From assembly GCF_030131845.1 (NCBI RefSeq), contig NZ_JASKYM010000007.1, positions 1-64,000 of the forward strand: a stretch of DNA of 64,000 bases. Reading direction: 5' to 3'. Within the stretch, counting starts at the first letter, position 1, and each line of letters begins with the position of its first letter. The notes beneath the pieces are model-generated. The model was given only the letters and a program-made list of their open reading frames with translations, made no database searches and had not been told where the DNA came from. Source of the DNA: Romboutsia sedimentorum (GTDB lineage: Bacteria > Bacillota > Clostridia > Peptostreptococcales > Peptostreptococcaceae). The position numbers and the translations under genes are program-made. Shown in pieces: positions 35,221-44,693 of the stretch.

Positions 35221-37236
35221 TTATGAATTTTTAACTATATTCTTATATCCTGTATACGTTGCATAAAAATACCCTAAATATACAACTATAAATATTCCTG
35301 CTGTCATTAATGCAGATGAACCTATATCTGGTTTTCCATACATTATTATAAATTCATTTACTACTTTTATACCCACTATAGAGTGTATAAATGCTAACAC
35401 TAATGGTAGTGTAAAGTATATCAGAGTTTGAATAAATATTGTTTTATTTATCATCTTATCATTAGCACCAATTCTCTTTAGTGACTTATATCTATCTGCA
35501 CTGTCACTTGCCTCTGATAGTTGTTGTAATGATAATACTGCCATGCTAGATATTAAGAATACTATTCCTAAATATATTCCTACAAATAAAACTGTTGTAG
35601 TCATTCCCTTGGTGCGAGCAATTGCTTCATCCTTTGTCTCTACAACTATAAAACCAGCTTCATCAAAATCAAGTTCTCTGTCTATAAAGCGTCTAAATAA
35701 GTTTACATATTTTTTCTCTGTTTCTTCTTTTTTAGTTGGATCATAATTTATATTCAAATATGATGCACTAGGGTTTTTGCCTTTTATAACGTCATCATTT
35801 ACTATCATACTAAATATATTATCACTATAACCTGATGTACGCATTGCATCAGTTATAACTTCTTTATTCTTTATTGTATATTCTTTATTTCCTAAGTTTA
35901 ATTTATCATTATACTTTAAAATATCATTTACTGTATCTATTATAATATTTTTAGTAGATGTAAATAATACTTCATTAGAATCTAAGGTTATTGGCCCTTC
36001 GCCATATAATTTTCTTATTTCATTGTACTCTGATATTGTTATTACACCAGGGCTAAATTGTTCATATTTTTTTAATTTTTTTCTTTGTTCATCTTTTATA
36101 TTTTTAGCAAATATGTCTTTAAGTTTTGCATCTATTGTATATTCGAAGAAATATACATACTTTTCATTATCATCAAACTTAAAACCTATATTATTAAAAG
36201 ACTCCTCTATACTTTTTATTTTGTTTTCTTCAGATAAGTACATTGAAGCACTTGCATCAAATGGAGTTGTATTTTCTATCCCTTTTTGCAAAGCATCCTT
36301 AAAGCTTAGCCCAGTTGATAATATTCCCATAGTTAAAAATAACATTAAACATATTACAGACATAGATAAGAAGTTTGTATTTATCTTACTATTAATTTGT
36401 CTAAGAATAAATATATTAAGGTCTTTAAAGTATATATTTTTGCTCTTTTGTATTAAGTTTAGTCCAAATCCAGCTAAGCTAAAGAATACTAATACTGTCC
36501 CTATCACTCCTAGTAATATAGATATCTTGAATTTCGGATTAGAAGTATCTAATCCCGCTTCTATAACTAATTTATACGCAACCCCTAAGCTTAAAACTGC
36601 AACTATAAATATTAATACATATACTAAAGAATTCTTTATTTTTATACTTTCATTTTTTCTTCCCGATGTTAATAAATCTATTATTTTATATCTTGATATT
36701 ATAACAGTGTTTAATATCATAACTATTACAAATATTATACTGAAATATAATATTGTCTTTCCAATAGCGCTAAATGATATTATAAATTGATATTCAGTCA
36801 TAGCAACTTCAAACAACTTACTTGTAACCACTGAAAGTCCTTGAGATAGTATTAATCCTAATGCTAATCCACTTACTAAAGATATGGCTCCTACTATTAG
36901 AGTCTCTATTAATAATATTGTAGATATTTTTCCTTTTCCCATACCTAAAGTCATGTATACACCTAGTTCTTTTTTACGTTTTTTTATTAAGAAGTTGTTG
37001 GCATATACTATAAGTCCACCTAGTATAAAACTTACAAATACTGAAATCGTTGATATTAAACCCATCATCATTTCCAAGTTTGAAGAGTCACTTTCACTCA
37101 TTTCTAATATAGCCTTTTGTGATTCTATAGAGTTAAAGCTGTAAAATACACAAACTGCTAATGTTAGAGTTAAGAAGTATATACTATAATCTTTAAAACT
37201 CTTTTTTACATTACCAAATGCTATCTTAGAATACAT
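35221..37236 (-). CDS. BceB-like ABC permease, module 4
   Basis: A 671-residue permease with ten predicted helices and a large external domain (about 310-525). KRKKELGVYMTLGMGKGKI and RYKSLKRIGANDKMI are the conserved intracellular loops of the family. It is closely related in layout to module 3 but divergent in sequence. The ATG at 37236 overlaps the ATPase gene by 11 bases and has GGGGGTG upstream; a TTG six codons earlier is less likely. The htpG 3'-end copy follows its stop codon. Confidence 0.88.
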   Translation of the reverse strand: MYSKIAFGNVKKSFKDYSIYFLTLTLAVCVFYSFNSIESQKAILEMSESDSSNLEMMMGLISTISVFVSFILGGLIVYANNFLIKKRKKELGVYMTLGMGKGKISTILLIETLIVGAISLVSGLALGLILSQGLSVVTSKLFEVAMTEYQFIISFSAIGKTILYFSIIFVIVMILNTVIISRYKIIDLLTSGRKNESIKIKNSLVYVLIFIVAVLSLGVAYKLVIEAGLDTSNPKFKISILLGVIGTVLVFFSLAGFGLNLIQKSKNIYFKDLNIFILRQINSKINTNFLSMSVICLMLFLTMGILSTGLSFKDALQKGIENTTPFDASASMYLSEENKIKSIEESFNNIGFKFDDNEKYVYFFEYTIDAKLKDIFAKNIKDEQRKKLKKYEQFSPGVITISEYNEIRKLYGEGPITLDSNEVLFTSTKNIIIDTVNDILKYNDKLNLGNKEYTIKNKEVITDAMRTSGYSDNIFSMIVNDDVIKGKNPSASYLNINYDPTKKEETEKKYVNLFRRFIDRELDFDEAGFIVVETKDEAIARTKGMTTTVLFVGIYLGIVFLISSMAVLSLQQLSEASDSADRYKSLKRIGANDKMINKTIFIQTLIYFTLPLVLAFIHSIVGIKVVNEFIIMYGKPDIGSSALMTAGIFIVVYLGYFYATYTGYKNIVKNS

Positions 37237-37993
37237 CGTTGTCGTCACCCCCAAGTAGTGTTACCACTTCCATTATTCTATTGAAAAACTCTTTTCTGCT
37301 ATCTTTACCTCTTACTAATTCTGTAAATATTTTACCATCTTTTATAAATAGAATTCTATGAGCATAACTAGCTGTGAAAGCATCATGTGTAACCATAAGA
37401 ATGGTAGTTTTTAAATCTTGGTTTAACATTTCAAATCTTTCAAGTAGTAGTCTAGATGATTTTGAATCTAATGCTCCTGTTGGTTCATCTGCTAATACTA
37501 AAGATGGCTCTGTTACTATCGCTCTAGCTGATGCTACTCTTTGCTTTTGTCCACCTGACATTTGATATGGGTATTTTTGTAGTACTTGCTCTATTTCTAA
37601 GTACTTTGCCACTTCTTTTATTTTTGAATCTATTTGGGGTATTTTTTCACCTTTTATTGTAAGTGCTAATGCTATATTTTCATATGCTGTTAAAGTATCT
37701 AGTAAGTTGAAATCTTGGAATATAAATCCTAATTCATTTTGTCTAAAGTTATCTAGTGCTTTTGACTTCAGTTTTGTTATATCTTTATCATTTATTATTA
37801 TGTTTCCTGTTGATACAGTATCTATTGTAGAAATACAGTTTAGTAATGTTGTTTTCCCACTACCACTCGGTCCCATTATTCCTACGAATTCACCTTCTTC
37901 TACGCTAAAGCTTATGTTATCTATTGCTTTTGTCATGTTTCCTTTATTCCCATAGTACTTCTCTATACTTTTAACATTTAGTATATTTTTCAT
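37226..37993 (-). CDS. BceA-like ABC ATPase, module 4
   Basis: A 255-residue ATPase with Walker A GPSGSGKTTLLN, signature QMSGGQKQRVASARAI and Walker B LVLADEPTGALD, plus the BceA-type C-terminus (FFNRIMEVVTLLGGD). The ATG at 37993 has GGAGG 11 bases upstream. It has its own promoter region after the kinase terminator. Confidence 0.9.
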   Translation of the reverse strand: MKNILNVKSIEKYYGNKGNMTKAIDNISFSVEEGEFVGIMGPSGSGKTTLLNCISTIDTVSTGNIIINDKDITKLKSKALDNFRQNELGFIFQDFNLLDTLTAYENIALALTIKGEKIPQIDSKIKEVAKYLEIEQVLQKYPYQMSGGQKQRVASARAIVTEPSLVLADEPTGALDSKSSRLLLERFEMLNQDLKTTILMVTHDAFTASYAHRILFIKDGKIFTELVRGKDSRKEFFNRIMEVVTLLGGDDNDVF

Positions 37994-38066
37994 TTTTAAA
38001 TTATCCTCCAATTTTGTTGTTATATGTGTATTCTAATCCAAATTGAAGAATTATAGTATTGATATA

Positions 38067-38084
38067 TCTTACAGTTATATTACA
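38067..38084 (-). promoter_or_regulatory. Putative response-regulator boxes, module 4
   Basis: On the minus strand TGTAATA is followed 11 bases later by TGTAAGA, and TCTTACGAAAGTGTAA forms an inverted pair just upstream. A TATAAT lies at 38050-38055, ahead of the ABC genes. Binding by the module 4 regulator is inferred. Confidence 0.5.
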
Positions 38085-38172
38085 CTTTCGTAAGATATAC
38101 AGCCACATCTATGATAACACTCTAAGCTAAGTATAATACTATCAATATTTAAGTTGGCAAAAAGGTTCTCTA

Positions 38173-38214
38173 TTATAAAAATCACAAAGTTAATTTACTT
38201 TGTGATTTTTATAA
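38173..38214 (-). terminator. Terminator after module 4 kinase
   Basis: A perfect 18-bp stem (38173-38190 with 38197-38214) includes the end of the kinase gene. It separates the regulator-kinase transcript from the ABC operon. Confidence 0.8.
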
Positions 38215-39202
38215 GTGGAAATATTATTTTTACTTCTGTTCCTTCGTTTTCTTTTGATGTTAATTTTATGCGTAGTCCTAGTTTTTTACAAAGTTTTTGG
38301 CATAGATATAGTCCTATTCCTGTTGATTTTGCGTATATTCTTCCATTTGCTCCTGTAAATCCTTTTTCAAATACTTTTTTTAAATCTTTTTCATTTATTC
38401 CTACTCCGTTGTCTTTTATTATTAGTATTGTATTGTTTTCATTTTCTGTTGTATATATTGTTACTTTAGGATTTTGTGTTGTTAAGTATTTTATTGAGTT
38501 TCCTATTATCTGATTTATAATAAATTCTACCCATTTAGGGTCACTATATATCTCTCCTTTTATGTTTTCTATATCTATGGCTATTTTCTTATTTATAAAA
38601 TCACTGGCATTTCTTTTTATTACTTTTCTTACTGTTTGTTCTAGGTTAAATCTTTTTACTATATAGTCTTGACTTACTTCATTACTTCTTGAGTAGTACA
38701 GTGCTTGTTCTACGTAGTCTTCTACTTTTCTCAGTTCATATTTCATATTGTTTGGTATTATGTCTTCATTGTTTTCTATAATTAGCATTGTTGATGCTAT
38801 TGGTGTTTTTATTTCGTGTACCCATGTTTCTACATATTCTTGATACTCTTTTTGCATATTTTTATAGTATTTTACGTGTTCTTGCATATCCCTATTAGTG
38901 TCTTTTAGTATATTATTTATTATTTTTCCCTCTATGAAATTTGGTTCTATTATTACTTCTGATATTAAGTATTTTCTATCTAGTTGTTCATTTAGGTTTA
39001 TTAGTTCATTTAAGTAATTTTTAAATTTTATATATTCTATTGTTATATATACAACAATTGGACTAAACCATATTACAAAAACTAATAGAATTATCCCAAA
39101 TCCTATTCGTACAATTCCCATTAGAATTGCTATTAATAGAAATAGTATAATGTTTATTCCTATAAATAAATGTCTATCTTTTAAATAATCTATAAGCCTC
39201 AT
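38195..39202 (-). CDS. BceS-like intramembrane-sensing histidine kinase, module 4
   Basis: A 335-residue kinase with two adjacent N-terminal helices (about 13-30 and 34-55) and a negligible external loop. The phospho-acceptor is in WVHEIKTPIAS near 133, N box INQIIGNSIKYL, G1 DNGVGINEKD and G2 STGIGLYLCQK. Its start overlaps the regulator's stop (ATGA). Confidence 0.9.
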   Translation of the reverse strand: MRLIDYLKDRHLFIGINIILFLLIAILMGIVRIGFGIILLVFVIWFSPIVVYITIEYIKFKNYLNELINLNEQLDRKYLISEVIIEPNFIEGKIINNILKDTNRDMQEHVKYYKNMQKEYQEYVETWVHEIKTPIASTMLIIENNEDIIPNNMKYELRKVEDYVEQALYYSRSNEVSQDYIVKRFNLEQTVRKVIKRNASDFINKKIAIDIENIKGEIYSDPKWVEFIINQIIGNSIKYLTTQNPKVTIYTTENENNTILIIKDNGVGINEKDLKKVFEKGFTGANGRIYAKSTGIGLYLCQKLCKKLGLRIKLTSKENEGTEVKIIFPLIKITK

Positions 39203-39870
39203 CTCATTATGTACCCCATGCCTCTTTTGGTTTCTATGTAGTCATTTAGATCTAGTTCTTCTAGTTTTTTTCTTAATCTATTTACATTTACTGATAAGGT
39301 GTTATCGTCTACAAAAACATCTGAGTTCCACATGTAGTTCATAAGTTTATCTCTGGATACTATGTTTCCTTTATTCTTTATTAGGTATGATAGTATTTTT
39401 AGTTCATTTTTACTTAATTCTAATATCTTGCCATTAGCTTCTATATTTCCTTCTAATGGATTTAGTTTTAAATCGTTGTAAGTTAATATATCGCTAGCTT
39501 TCATGTCTATGTAGGTTCTTTTAAGTAATGAATTTATTCTAGCAAGCAGAATTTGTGTGTTGTATGGTTTAGTTACAAAGTCATCTGCTCCTAAGTTCAT
39601 GCTCATTAGCTCATCCATTTCGCTATCTCTACTTGTAACTATTATTATTGGTACTTTTGAGTGTTTTCTTATTTCTCTACATATATAGTACCCATCATAC
39701 ACTGGTAGATTGATGTCTAGAAGTATTAAATGTGAGTTTTGTTCTAATATGTATTCTATAATATTGTAAAATGAATCTGGGGCTATCACTTGATATCCAT
39801 CTCTTGTTAGTAGTAAGTTTAGTTCATCTCTTATTACTTTCGAGTCTTCTATAATAAGTACTTTTTTCAC
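39199..39870 (-). CDS. BceR-like OmpR-family response regulator, module 4
   Basis: A 223-residue regulator with receiver (LIIEDSKVIRDE; phospho-acceptor in LILLDINLPVYDG near 52; DFVTKPYN) and winged helix (VDDNTLSVNVNRLRKKLEE; ETKRGMGYIMR). It heads module 4. Confidence 0.9.
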   Translation of the reverse strand: MKKVLIIEDSKVIRDELNLLLTRDGYQVIAPDSFYNIIEYILEQNSHLILLDINLPVYDGYYICREIRKHSKVPIIIVTSRDSEMDELMSMNLGADDFVTKPYNTQILLARINSLLKRTYIDMKASDILTYNDLKLNPLEGNIEANGKILELSKNELKILSYLIKNKGNIVSRDKLMNYMWNSDVFVDDNTLSVNVNRLRKKLEELDLNDYIETKRGMGYIMR

Positions 39871-39964
39871 TGATTTTACTCCTTTAGTTTTTTATTTATA
39901 AGAATATATTAATTATCTTCTCAATACAAGTATATATATATATATATTCATTTTTTACGGTAAT

Positions 39965-40139
39965 TAATATTTTATAACTTAGATTGTATAATTAAATGCA
40001 ACACAAAGACTCATTACAATTAACTTATGATAAAATGTAGTTCTCACACAAACACAATCATAAGGAGTTAATAATAATGAGTCATAGACCTAGGAAAGTA
40101 CTAGGATTTAGAACTGCACACGAAAGTTTTTGGAATTAG
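39965..40139 (+). mobile_element. Internally deleted IS30-family insertion-sequence remnant
   Basis: Positions 40077-40139 encode MSH fused to RPRKVLGFRTAHESFWN and a stop, the C-terminus typical of IS30-family transposases (NNRPRKxLGxxTPxE). The AAGGAG-ATG start region fuses directly to this end, so nearly the whole transposase is deleted. The upstream sequence containing AAATGCAACAC (near 39993) resembles an IS30-type terminal repeat. No matching right end was seen. It occupies the gap between the module 4 regulator and the sortase. Confidence 0.7.
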
Positions 40140-40183
40140 GTTAATAATATCGAAGTCAGAGCTTAATTGCCTAGTTTTATTAT

Positions 40184-40783
40184 TTAAATTAATCTAGCTT
40201 TAACACAAACTCTTTTTTTACTATCTTTCGTACATGTAATCATGGTCATTTCTTTCCTTGATAAGTCTTGATTTAATACATTAATATTTTCAGGTTCTAT
40301 TACTTCTTTTTTATAAATTTTGTATCTAAATTCTCCATTTAATGCCTTTATTATTATTTCTGTTCCTATTTCAACATCTGCTAGACCTTTGAATACTTCA
40401 TTGTATAAATTATTTCTATGACCTGCTAAACAAAAATTTCCATATTCTCCAGGCATAGCTGTGTTTTCAAAGTGACCTACATTTTTTTTAATTTGTTTCT
40501 CTGAAGTACCTTCAACTATTATATGTTGTATTCCTAAGTCTGGTATTTCAATAACACCAATTTTATCATCTGCATCTGTATTCTTGTATACTTCCTTAAC
40601 ACTAATGTTTTCATCATTAACTTTTGATACATTGTTTTTAACTATGTCATTTTCTAAAAATTCATATACTTCTTTTTTACTTTCACTTTCAAATAAAATT
40701 TTTCCACCAACTCTAATTCCTACTGTAATACACCCTACTACTATAAGAGTTATTCCAATTATTTTTCTATATTTATTTTTCAT
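40184..40783 (-). CDS. Sortase
   Basis: A 199-residue membrane-anchored transpeptidase. One N-terminal helix (about 7-27) precedes the sortase fold. Catalytic residues are His in LAGHRNN near 121, Cys in TMITCTKD near 183 and Arg in SKKRVC. The fold and small size suggest class D/E rather than A or B. It lies 8 bases after the LPQTG-protein gene, so that protein is its likely dedicated substrate. Confidence 0.88.
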   Translation of the reverse strand: MKNKYRKIIGITLIVVGCITVGIRVGGKILFESESKKEVYEFLENDIVKNNVSKVNDENISVKEVYKNTDADDKIGVIEIPDLGIQHIIVEGTSEKQIKKNVGHFENTAMPGEYGNFCLAGHRNNLYNEVFKGLADVEIGTEIIIKALNGEFRYKIYKKEVIEPENINVLNQDLSRKEMTMITCTKDSKKRVCVKARLI

Positions 40784-40791
40784 TGTAATAA

Positions 40792-42402
40792 TTATTCATC
40801 CTTTTTTTTAGTTAAAACTAATCCAGCTCCTATCATAGATGTTCCTAATACAGTTATCATTCCTCCATCTATTCCAATACCCGTTTGTGGAAGTTTTGGT
40901 TTTGTTATGCTTGGTGATGTTGTATTTGACTTTTCTGTTGTTGATGATTCTTGTTCCTCTTTTAGTGTGTTTTCTAGTAGTTCTACATCATAGTTAATAT
41001 CTGATTTTTTAAAATCTAAATAATTTTTAACTTCTATATCTGCATCTAAGTTTGGTATTTCAAATTTAATTCTCATCTTTCCTTTTGCAAAATGCGTTGA
41101 AAGTACTTCATGTGATACTGGTTTATCATTTACAGTTATTCTCATATTTGAGTTTGAATCTACACCTTCAATAAAATCAAATATAGCATAAGTCTTATCA
41201 TTAATTTCTTCTATGTATGTTGTCTCATTTAATTGCACATTCCCTATATTTTCAAATTCTTTATTAGAAGAGCTTACTTTATTTTTTATAGAACTTACTT
41301 TTCCATCCGATGATGGTGTCTGTATTGTTGCATTACTTCGAGGTACTCTAATACTCTTATTTAATGAATTATCTACATTATTTGTAGAAATTGAAGTTAT
41401 ATCTTTAATAAACTTTAAAGTATCTTTCTTGAACATTACATCATATTCAATTTGCTTAACATCACCTGCGAAAGTATCTACACTACATTTTATAGTAGTT
41501 TTTGCATCTATATTTGGAATTTCATATTTAATTATCATTTTTCCATTGTCTACATCTTTAGATAATGTATTGTAAGATACAGGATTTCCATTTACCAATA
41601 TATTCATTTCTTTATCTTTAGTTAAGCTGTTTACAAATTCTAATTGTGCATATGTTTTACCATCAATTTCTTCTATATAACTTATTTTACCCAAAGATTC
41701 TCTTGCCATTGATTCTACCAAAGCATCATTAGATATTATTATATTTTCTACTTCACTTAGCTTACCATTTTGAGTAGTGCTATTTTTAGCCTCTAATTGA
41801 TTTTCATTAGGTTTTTCTACTTGATTTTCATTATTTTGCTTTGCTGGTTTTATTATTTGTTCTTCCTTTTGGTTATTTGGTAATGTATTTATATTTTCTT
41901 CTTTAATTGTTTCTTCCAATAAATCTACGTCAAACTTAGTTGGTACGTTTGTTTCATCTATATTTCTTTTTACAGTAACTTTGTCTTTTACTGTTGAAAT
42001 CTCAAATTTTATACTAGTTTTTTCTTTATCTAATTCATTTAATATTGTTTCATATTTTACTTCTTTATCATTTATAAATATTTGTAAGTTGTCTTTTTCA
42101 TCTATTTTACTGTTAAAATTTAGATTTAAATTTAATTTTCCATCTTTCTCTTCTATGTAACTTACTTCATTTAAGAATTCTCTATTTAGTGCTTTTTCTT
42201 CTTTTGATTCATCTTCCATTATTATGTTATTTTTTATTTCACTTATTTTAACCTTTGATTCCTGATTTATATTTTTTACTTCAATAGCGTCCTTATTGCT
42301 ATTTATACTTTCATTAGCATTAACTAATAAAATATTTCCCCCAAGCAAAACCACGGTAAGTGACATGGCTAAGCACTTATTCCTCATTTTTTTAAAACTC
42401 AT
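40792..42402 (-). CDS. LPXTG-anchored surface protein with three NEAT-like repeats
   Basis: A 536-residue exported wall protein. A signal peptide covers about 1-30 (cleavage near VNA-NE). Three repeats of ~100 residues (about 60-168, 222-330 and 383-482) share SYIEExDGK, a NxNPVS-type loop, K-FEIPNxDA and YDVxLLE. They are separated by Asn/Gln/Lys-rich linkers. The cell-wall sorting signal LPQTG is at 504-508, with a hydrophobic segment and KKKDE tail. The repeats resemble NEAT domains, but the YxxxY haem-binding motif is not apparent; they may bind another ligand. The sortase follows. Confidence 0.82.
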   Translation of the reverse strand: MSFKKMRNKCLAMSLTVVLLGGNILLVNANESINSNKDAIEVKNINQESKVKISEIKNNIIMEDESKEEKALNREFLNEVSYIEEKDGKLNLNLNFNSKIDEKDNLQIFINDKEVKYETILNELDKEKTSIKFEISTVKDKVTVKRNIDETNVPTKFDVDLLEETIKEENINTLPNNQKEEQIIKPAKQNNENQVEKPNENQLEAKNSTTQNGKLSEVENIIISNDALVESMARESLGKISYIEEIDGKTYAQLEFVNSLTKDKEMNILVNGNPVSYNTLSKDVDNGKMIIKYEIPNIDAKTTIKCSVDTFAGDVKQIEYDVMFKKDTLKFIKDITSISTNNVDNSLNKSIRVPRSNATIQTPSSDGKVSSIKNKVSSSNKEFENIGNVQLNETTYIEEINDKTYAIFDFIEGVDSNSNMRITVNDKPVSHEVLSTHFAKGKMRIKFEIPNLDADIEVKNYLDFKKSDINYDVELLENTLKEEQESSTTEKSNTTSPSITKPKLPQTGIGIDGGMITVLGTSMIGAGLVLTKKKDE

Positions 42403-42488
42403 AATTTATCCCCCCTAAATAGTTACCCCTTTTAAATATCCTTTTGTCTCTAAATATATTATATAGTATTTTTATTTCTTATAAAGTA

Positions 42489-42512
42489 AAAAATCCCCAA
42501 AAGGGGATTTTT
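42489..42512 (-). terminator. Terminator of htpG
   Basis: A perfect 10-bp stem with AAAA loop abuts the htpG stop codon, followed by a T-run on the minus strand. Confidence 0.85.
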
Positions 42513-44402
42513 CTATAATGATATTATCATATTCATAAGTTGATTATTTCTTTTTATAAAATCATCTAACTCTGTAGGATCTAGCTCTTTGTTAGATAAT
42601 AATGCTATGTCTACTATTTGATTACAAATTAATGATACTTGTTCTTTTTTATTCTCATCGTCTTTTAAAGAAAGTAGTTTTTTAATTATAGGACTATTGT
42701 CATTTACAACTAAAGTTTTTTCTTCTTCAAAGCTCATTCCAAGATTCATTCCTACAAATTGTGATTTCATTTCAGACATTCTTCTTGATTGTTCTGAAAC
42801 TAAAATTATAGCAGATGTATCTTCACTTTTTAAGCTCTCTACAGAGTAAGTCTTTATTCTCTCACCTACTGAGTTTTTAAATAAGTTTTCTATGTCAGCT
42901 TTTTCTTCTGTATTTTCTTTACTTTCTTTATCCTTTAACACTTCTGATAAATCAGCATCTATTCTATTAAAATTAACTCCTTGATTTTTAAATTCTATCA
43001 TTGATATAAAATGGTTGTCTATCGTAGCATCTAATACTACAGCATCTAAATCATAGTCTTTAAATAATTTTATATACTGAGATTGTTGTTCTTCATTACT
43101 TGCATAGAATACTTTGTTTTCATGCTTTTCTTTACATTTTTCTAAGTAGTCATTAAGTGTTACATATTCTGAGTTTATAGTTTTAAATAATATTATATCT
43201 TTTACTTTATCATAGAATCCTTCATCTTTTAAGCATCCAAACTTAATAAATACTTGTATATCATCCCAGAATTTTTCATAATTTTCTCTTTCATTTTTAA
43301 ATAATGATTTTAATTTATCTGCTACTTTCTTAACTATGTGCTTAGATATTTTACTTACATCTTTATCATTTTGTAAGAAACTTCTTGAAACATTTAAAGG
43401 TAAATCTGGGCAATCTATTACCCCTTTTAGTAATAGTAAAAATTCTGGTACAACTTCTTTTATATTATCTGCTATAAATACTTGGTTGTTGTATAGTTTA
43501 ACTTTTCCTTCTACAAGTTCAAATTCATTGTTTAATTTAGGGAAGTATAATATTCCTTTTAAATTAAATGGATAGTCTACATTTAAATGTATCCAGAATA
43601 GTGGTTCATCAAATGTTTTAAATACTTTTCTGTAAAATTCCTTATATTCCTCATCAGTACAATCCTTTGGTGATTTTAACCATAATGGATTTGTATCATT
43701 TATAGGAGTAACTTCTTTTACTTCATTATCTTCGCTTTCAGATTCTTCGTTTTCTTTTTGTACTTCTTCATTGCTATTTAAATAAATATCTACTGGCAAG
43801 AATGAACAATATTTATCTATTATATTTCTTACTGTAAATTCTTCTAAAAATTCCTTACTATCATCTTCTAAAAATAATGTAATAGTAGTTCCTCTTGTAG
43901 TCTTATTATCACTTTCACTTATTTCGTATTCTGTACCACCTTCACTTATCCATCTTACTGGTTTGGCATCTTCTTTATAAGATAATGTATCTATTTGAAC
44001 TTTTTTAGATACCATGAAAGAAGAATAGAATCCTAATCCAAAGTGACCTATTATATCATTTTCCTCATTCATTTTGTCTTTGTATTCATTGAAGAAATCT
44101 TCAGCTCCAGAGAAAGCAACTTGATTTATATATTTATTTACCTCTTCTTCACTCATACCTATACCATTGTCTTCAAATACAAGTGTTGAATTTTCTTTAT
44201 CTATATATACATTTATTTTATATTCTTCGTTTTTATCCCCTGGTATTTCTCCTAATGAAATTAGTTTTTTGTGTTTGTTTACTGCATCACACCCATTACT
44301 TATAAGTTCTCTGATGAATATATCTTTATCAGAGTACAACCATTTCTTTATTATTGGAAAAATATTTTCAGTATGTATTGATATGCTTCCTTTTTGATTC
44401 AT
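42513..44402 (-). CDS. htpG: Chaperone HtpG (bacterial Hsp90)
   Basis: A 629-residue homodimeric ATP-dependent chaperone. The N-terminal GHKL ATPase shows FIRELISNGCDAVNKHK, DNGIGMSEEE and HFGLGFYSSFMV. The middle domain has PLNVSRSFLQND, and an acidic linker sits near 215-230. The C-terminal dimerisation region ends in LDDFIKRNNQLMNMI. Length is normal. A CIRCE-like element and promoter lie upstream, so HrcA control is likely. Confidence 0.94.
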   Translation of the reverse strand: MNQKGSISIHTENIFPIIKKWLYSDKDIFIRELISNGCDAVNKHKKLISLGEIPGDKNEEYKINVYIDKENSTLVFEDNGIGMSEEEVNKYINQVAFSGAEDFFNEYKDKMNEENDIIGHFGLGFYSSFMVSKKVQIDTLSYKEDAKPVRWISEGGTEYEISESDNKTTRGTTITLFLEDDSKEFLEEFTVRNIIDKYCSFLPVDIYLNSNEEVQKENEESESEDNEVKEVTPINDTNPLWLKSPKDCTDEEYKEFYRKVFKTFDEPLFWIHLNVDYPFNLKGILYFPKLNNEFELVEGKVKLYNNQVFIADNIKEVVPEFLLLLKGVIDCPDLPLNVSRSFLQNDKDVSKISKHIVKKVADKLKSLFKNERENYEKFWDDIQVFIKFGCLKDEGFYDKVKDIILFKTINSEYVTLNDYLEKCKEKHENKVFYASNEEQQSQYIKLFKDYDLDAVVLDATIDNHFISMIEFKNQGVNFNRIDADLSEVLKDKESKENTEEKADIENLFKNSVGERIKTYSVESLKSEDTSAIILVSEQSRRMSEMKSQFVGMNLGMSFEEEKTLVVNDNSPIIKKLLSLKDDENKKEQVSLICNQIVDIALLSNKELDPTELDDFIKRNNQLMNMIISL

Positions 44403-44459
44403 TTTATTTTCTCCTCCTTGTTATAAATTAGTTTTTTATACTATCCCTTAGTAATTATT

Positions 44460-44487
44460 ATTGTAACATTTTTGTTAGCAGTGTCAA
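44460..44487 (-). promoter_or_regulatory. htpG promoter
   Basis: On the minus strand TTGACA (44482-44487) and TACAAT (44460-44465) are 16 bases apart. The leader would be about 50 bases. Confidence 0.75.
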
Positions 44488-44501
44488 GTATCGAGTGCTA
44501 A
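44475..44501. promoter_or_regulatory. CIRCE-like element before htpG
   Basis: TTAGCAGTG-N9-GAGTGCTAA matches the HrcA operator TTAGCACTC-N9-GAGTGCTAA with two changes in one arm. It overlaps the -35 box. Confidence 0.8.
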
Positions 44502-44693
44502 TTTTTTATTTAGATTTATAATTTTTTTATTTTAATACTATATTATTGCAATTTGTGTAACAGTAAAATATTGAAGATTAATCATCATTACGTACATTAG
44601 ATACACGAAGTATAAATATAGTTGCAATCTTCCATACTAAATTTTTTATTATATCTATATGCAGTATATAATAAGTATAATCATAAAAATTCA

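Noticed and set aside
36023..36790. 255-codon plus-strand open frame opposite the module 4 permease
   Set aside because: It is antisense to an intact BceB-like gene, and its composition is that of a shadow frame.
39931..39946. Alternating TA run before the module 4 regulator
   Set aside because: A simple AT microsatellite in an AT-rich promoter region; no evidence for a repeat element.
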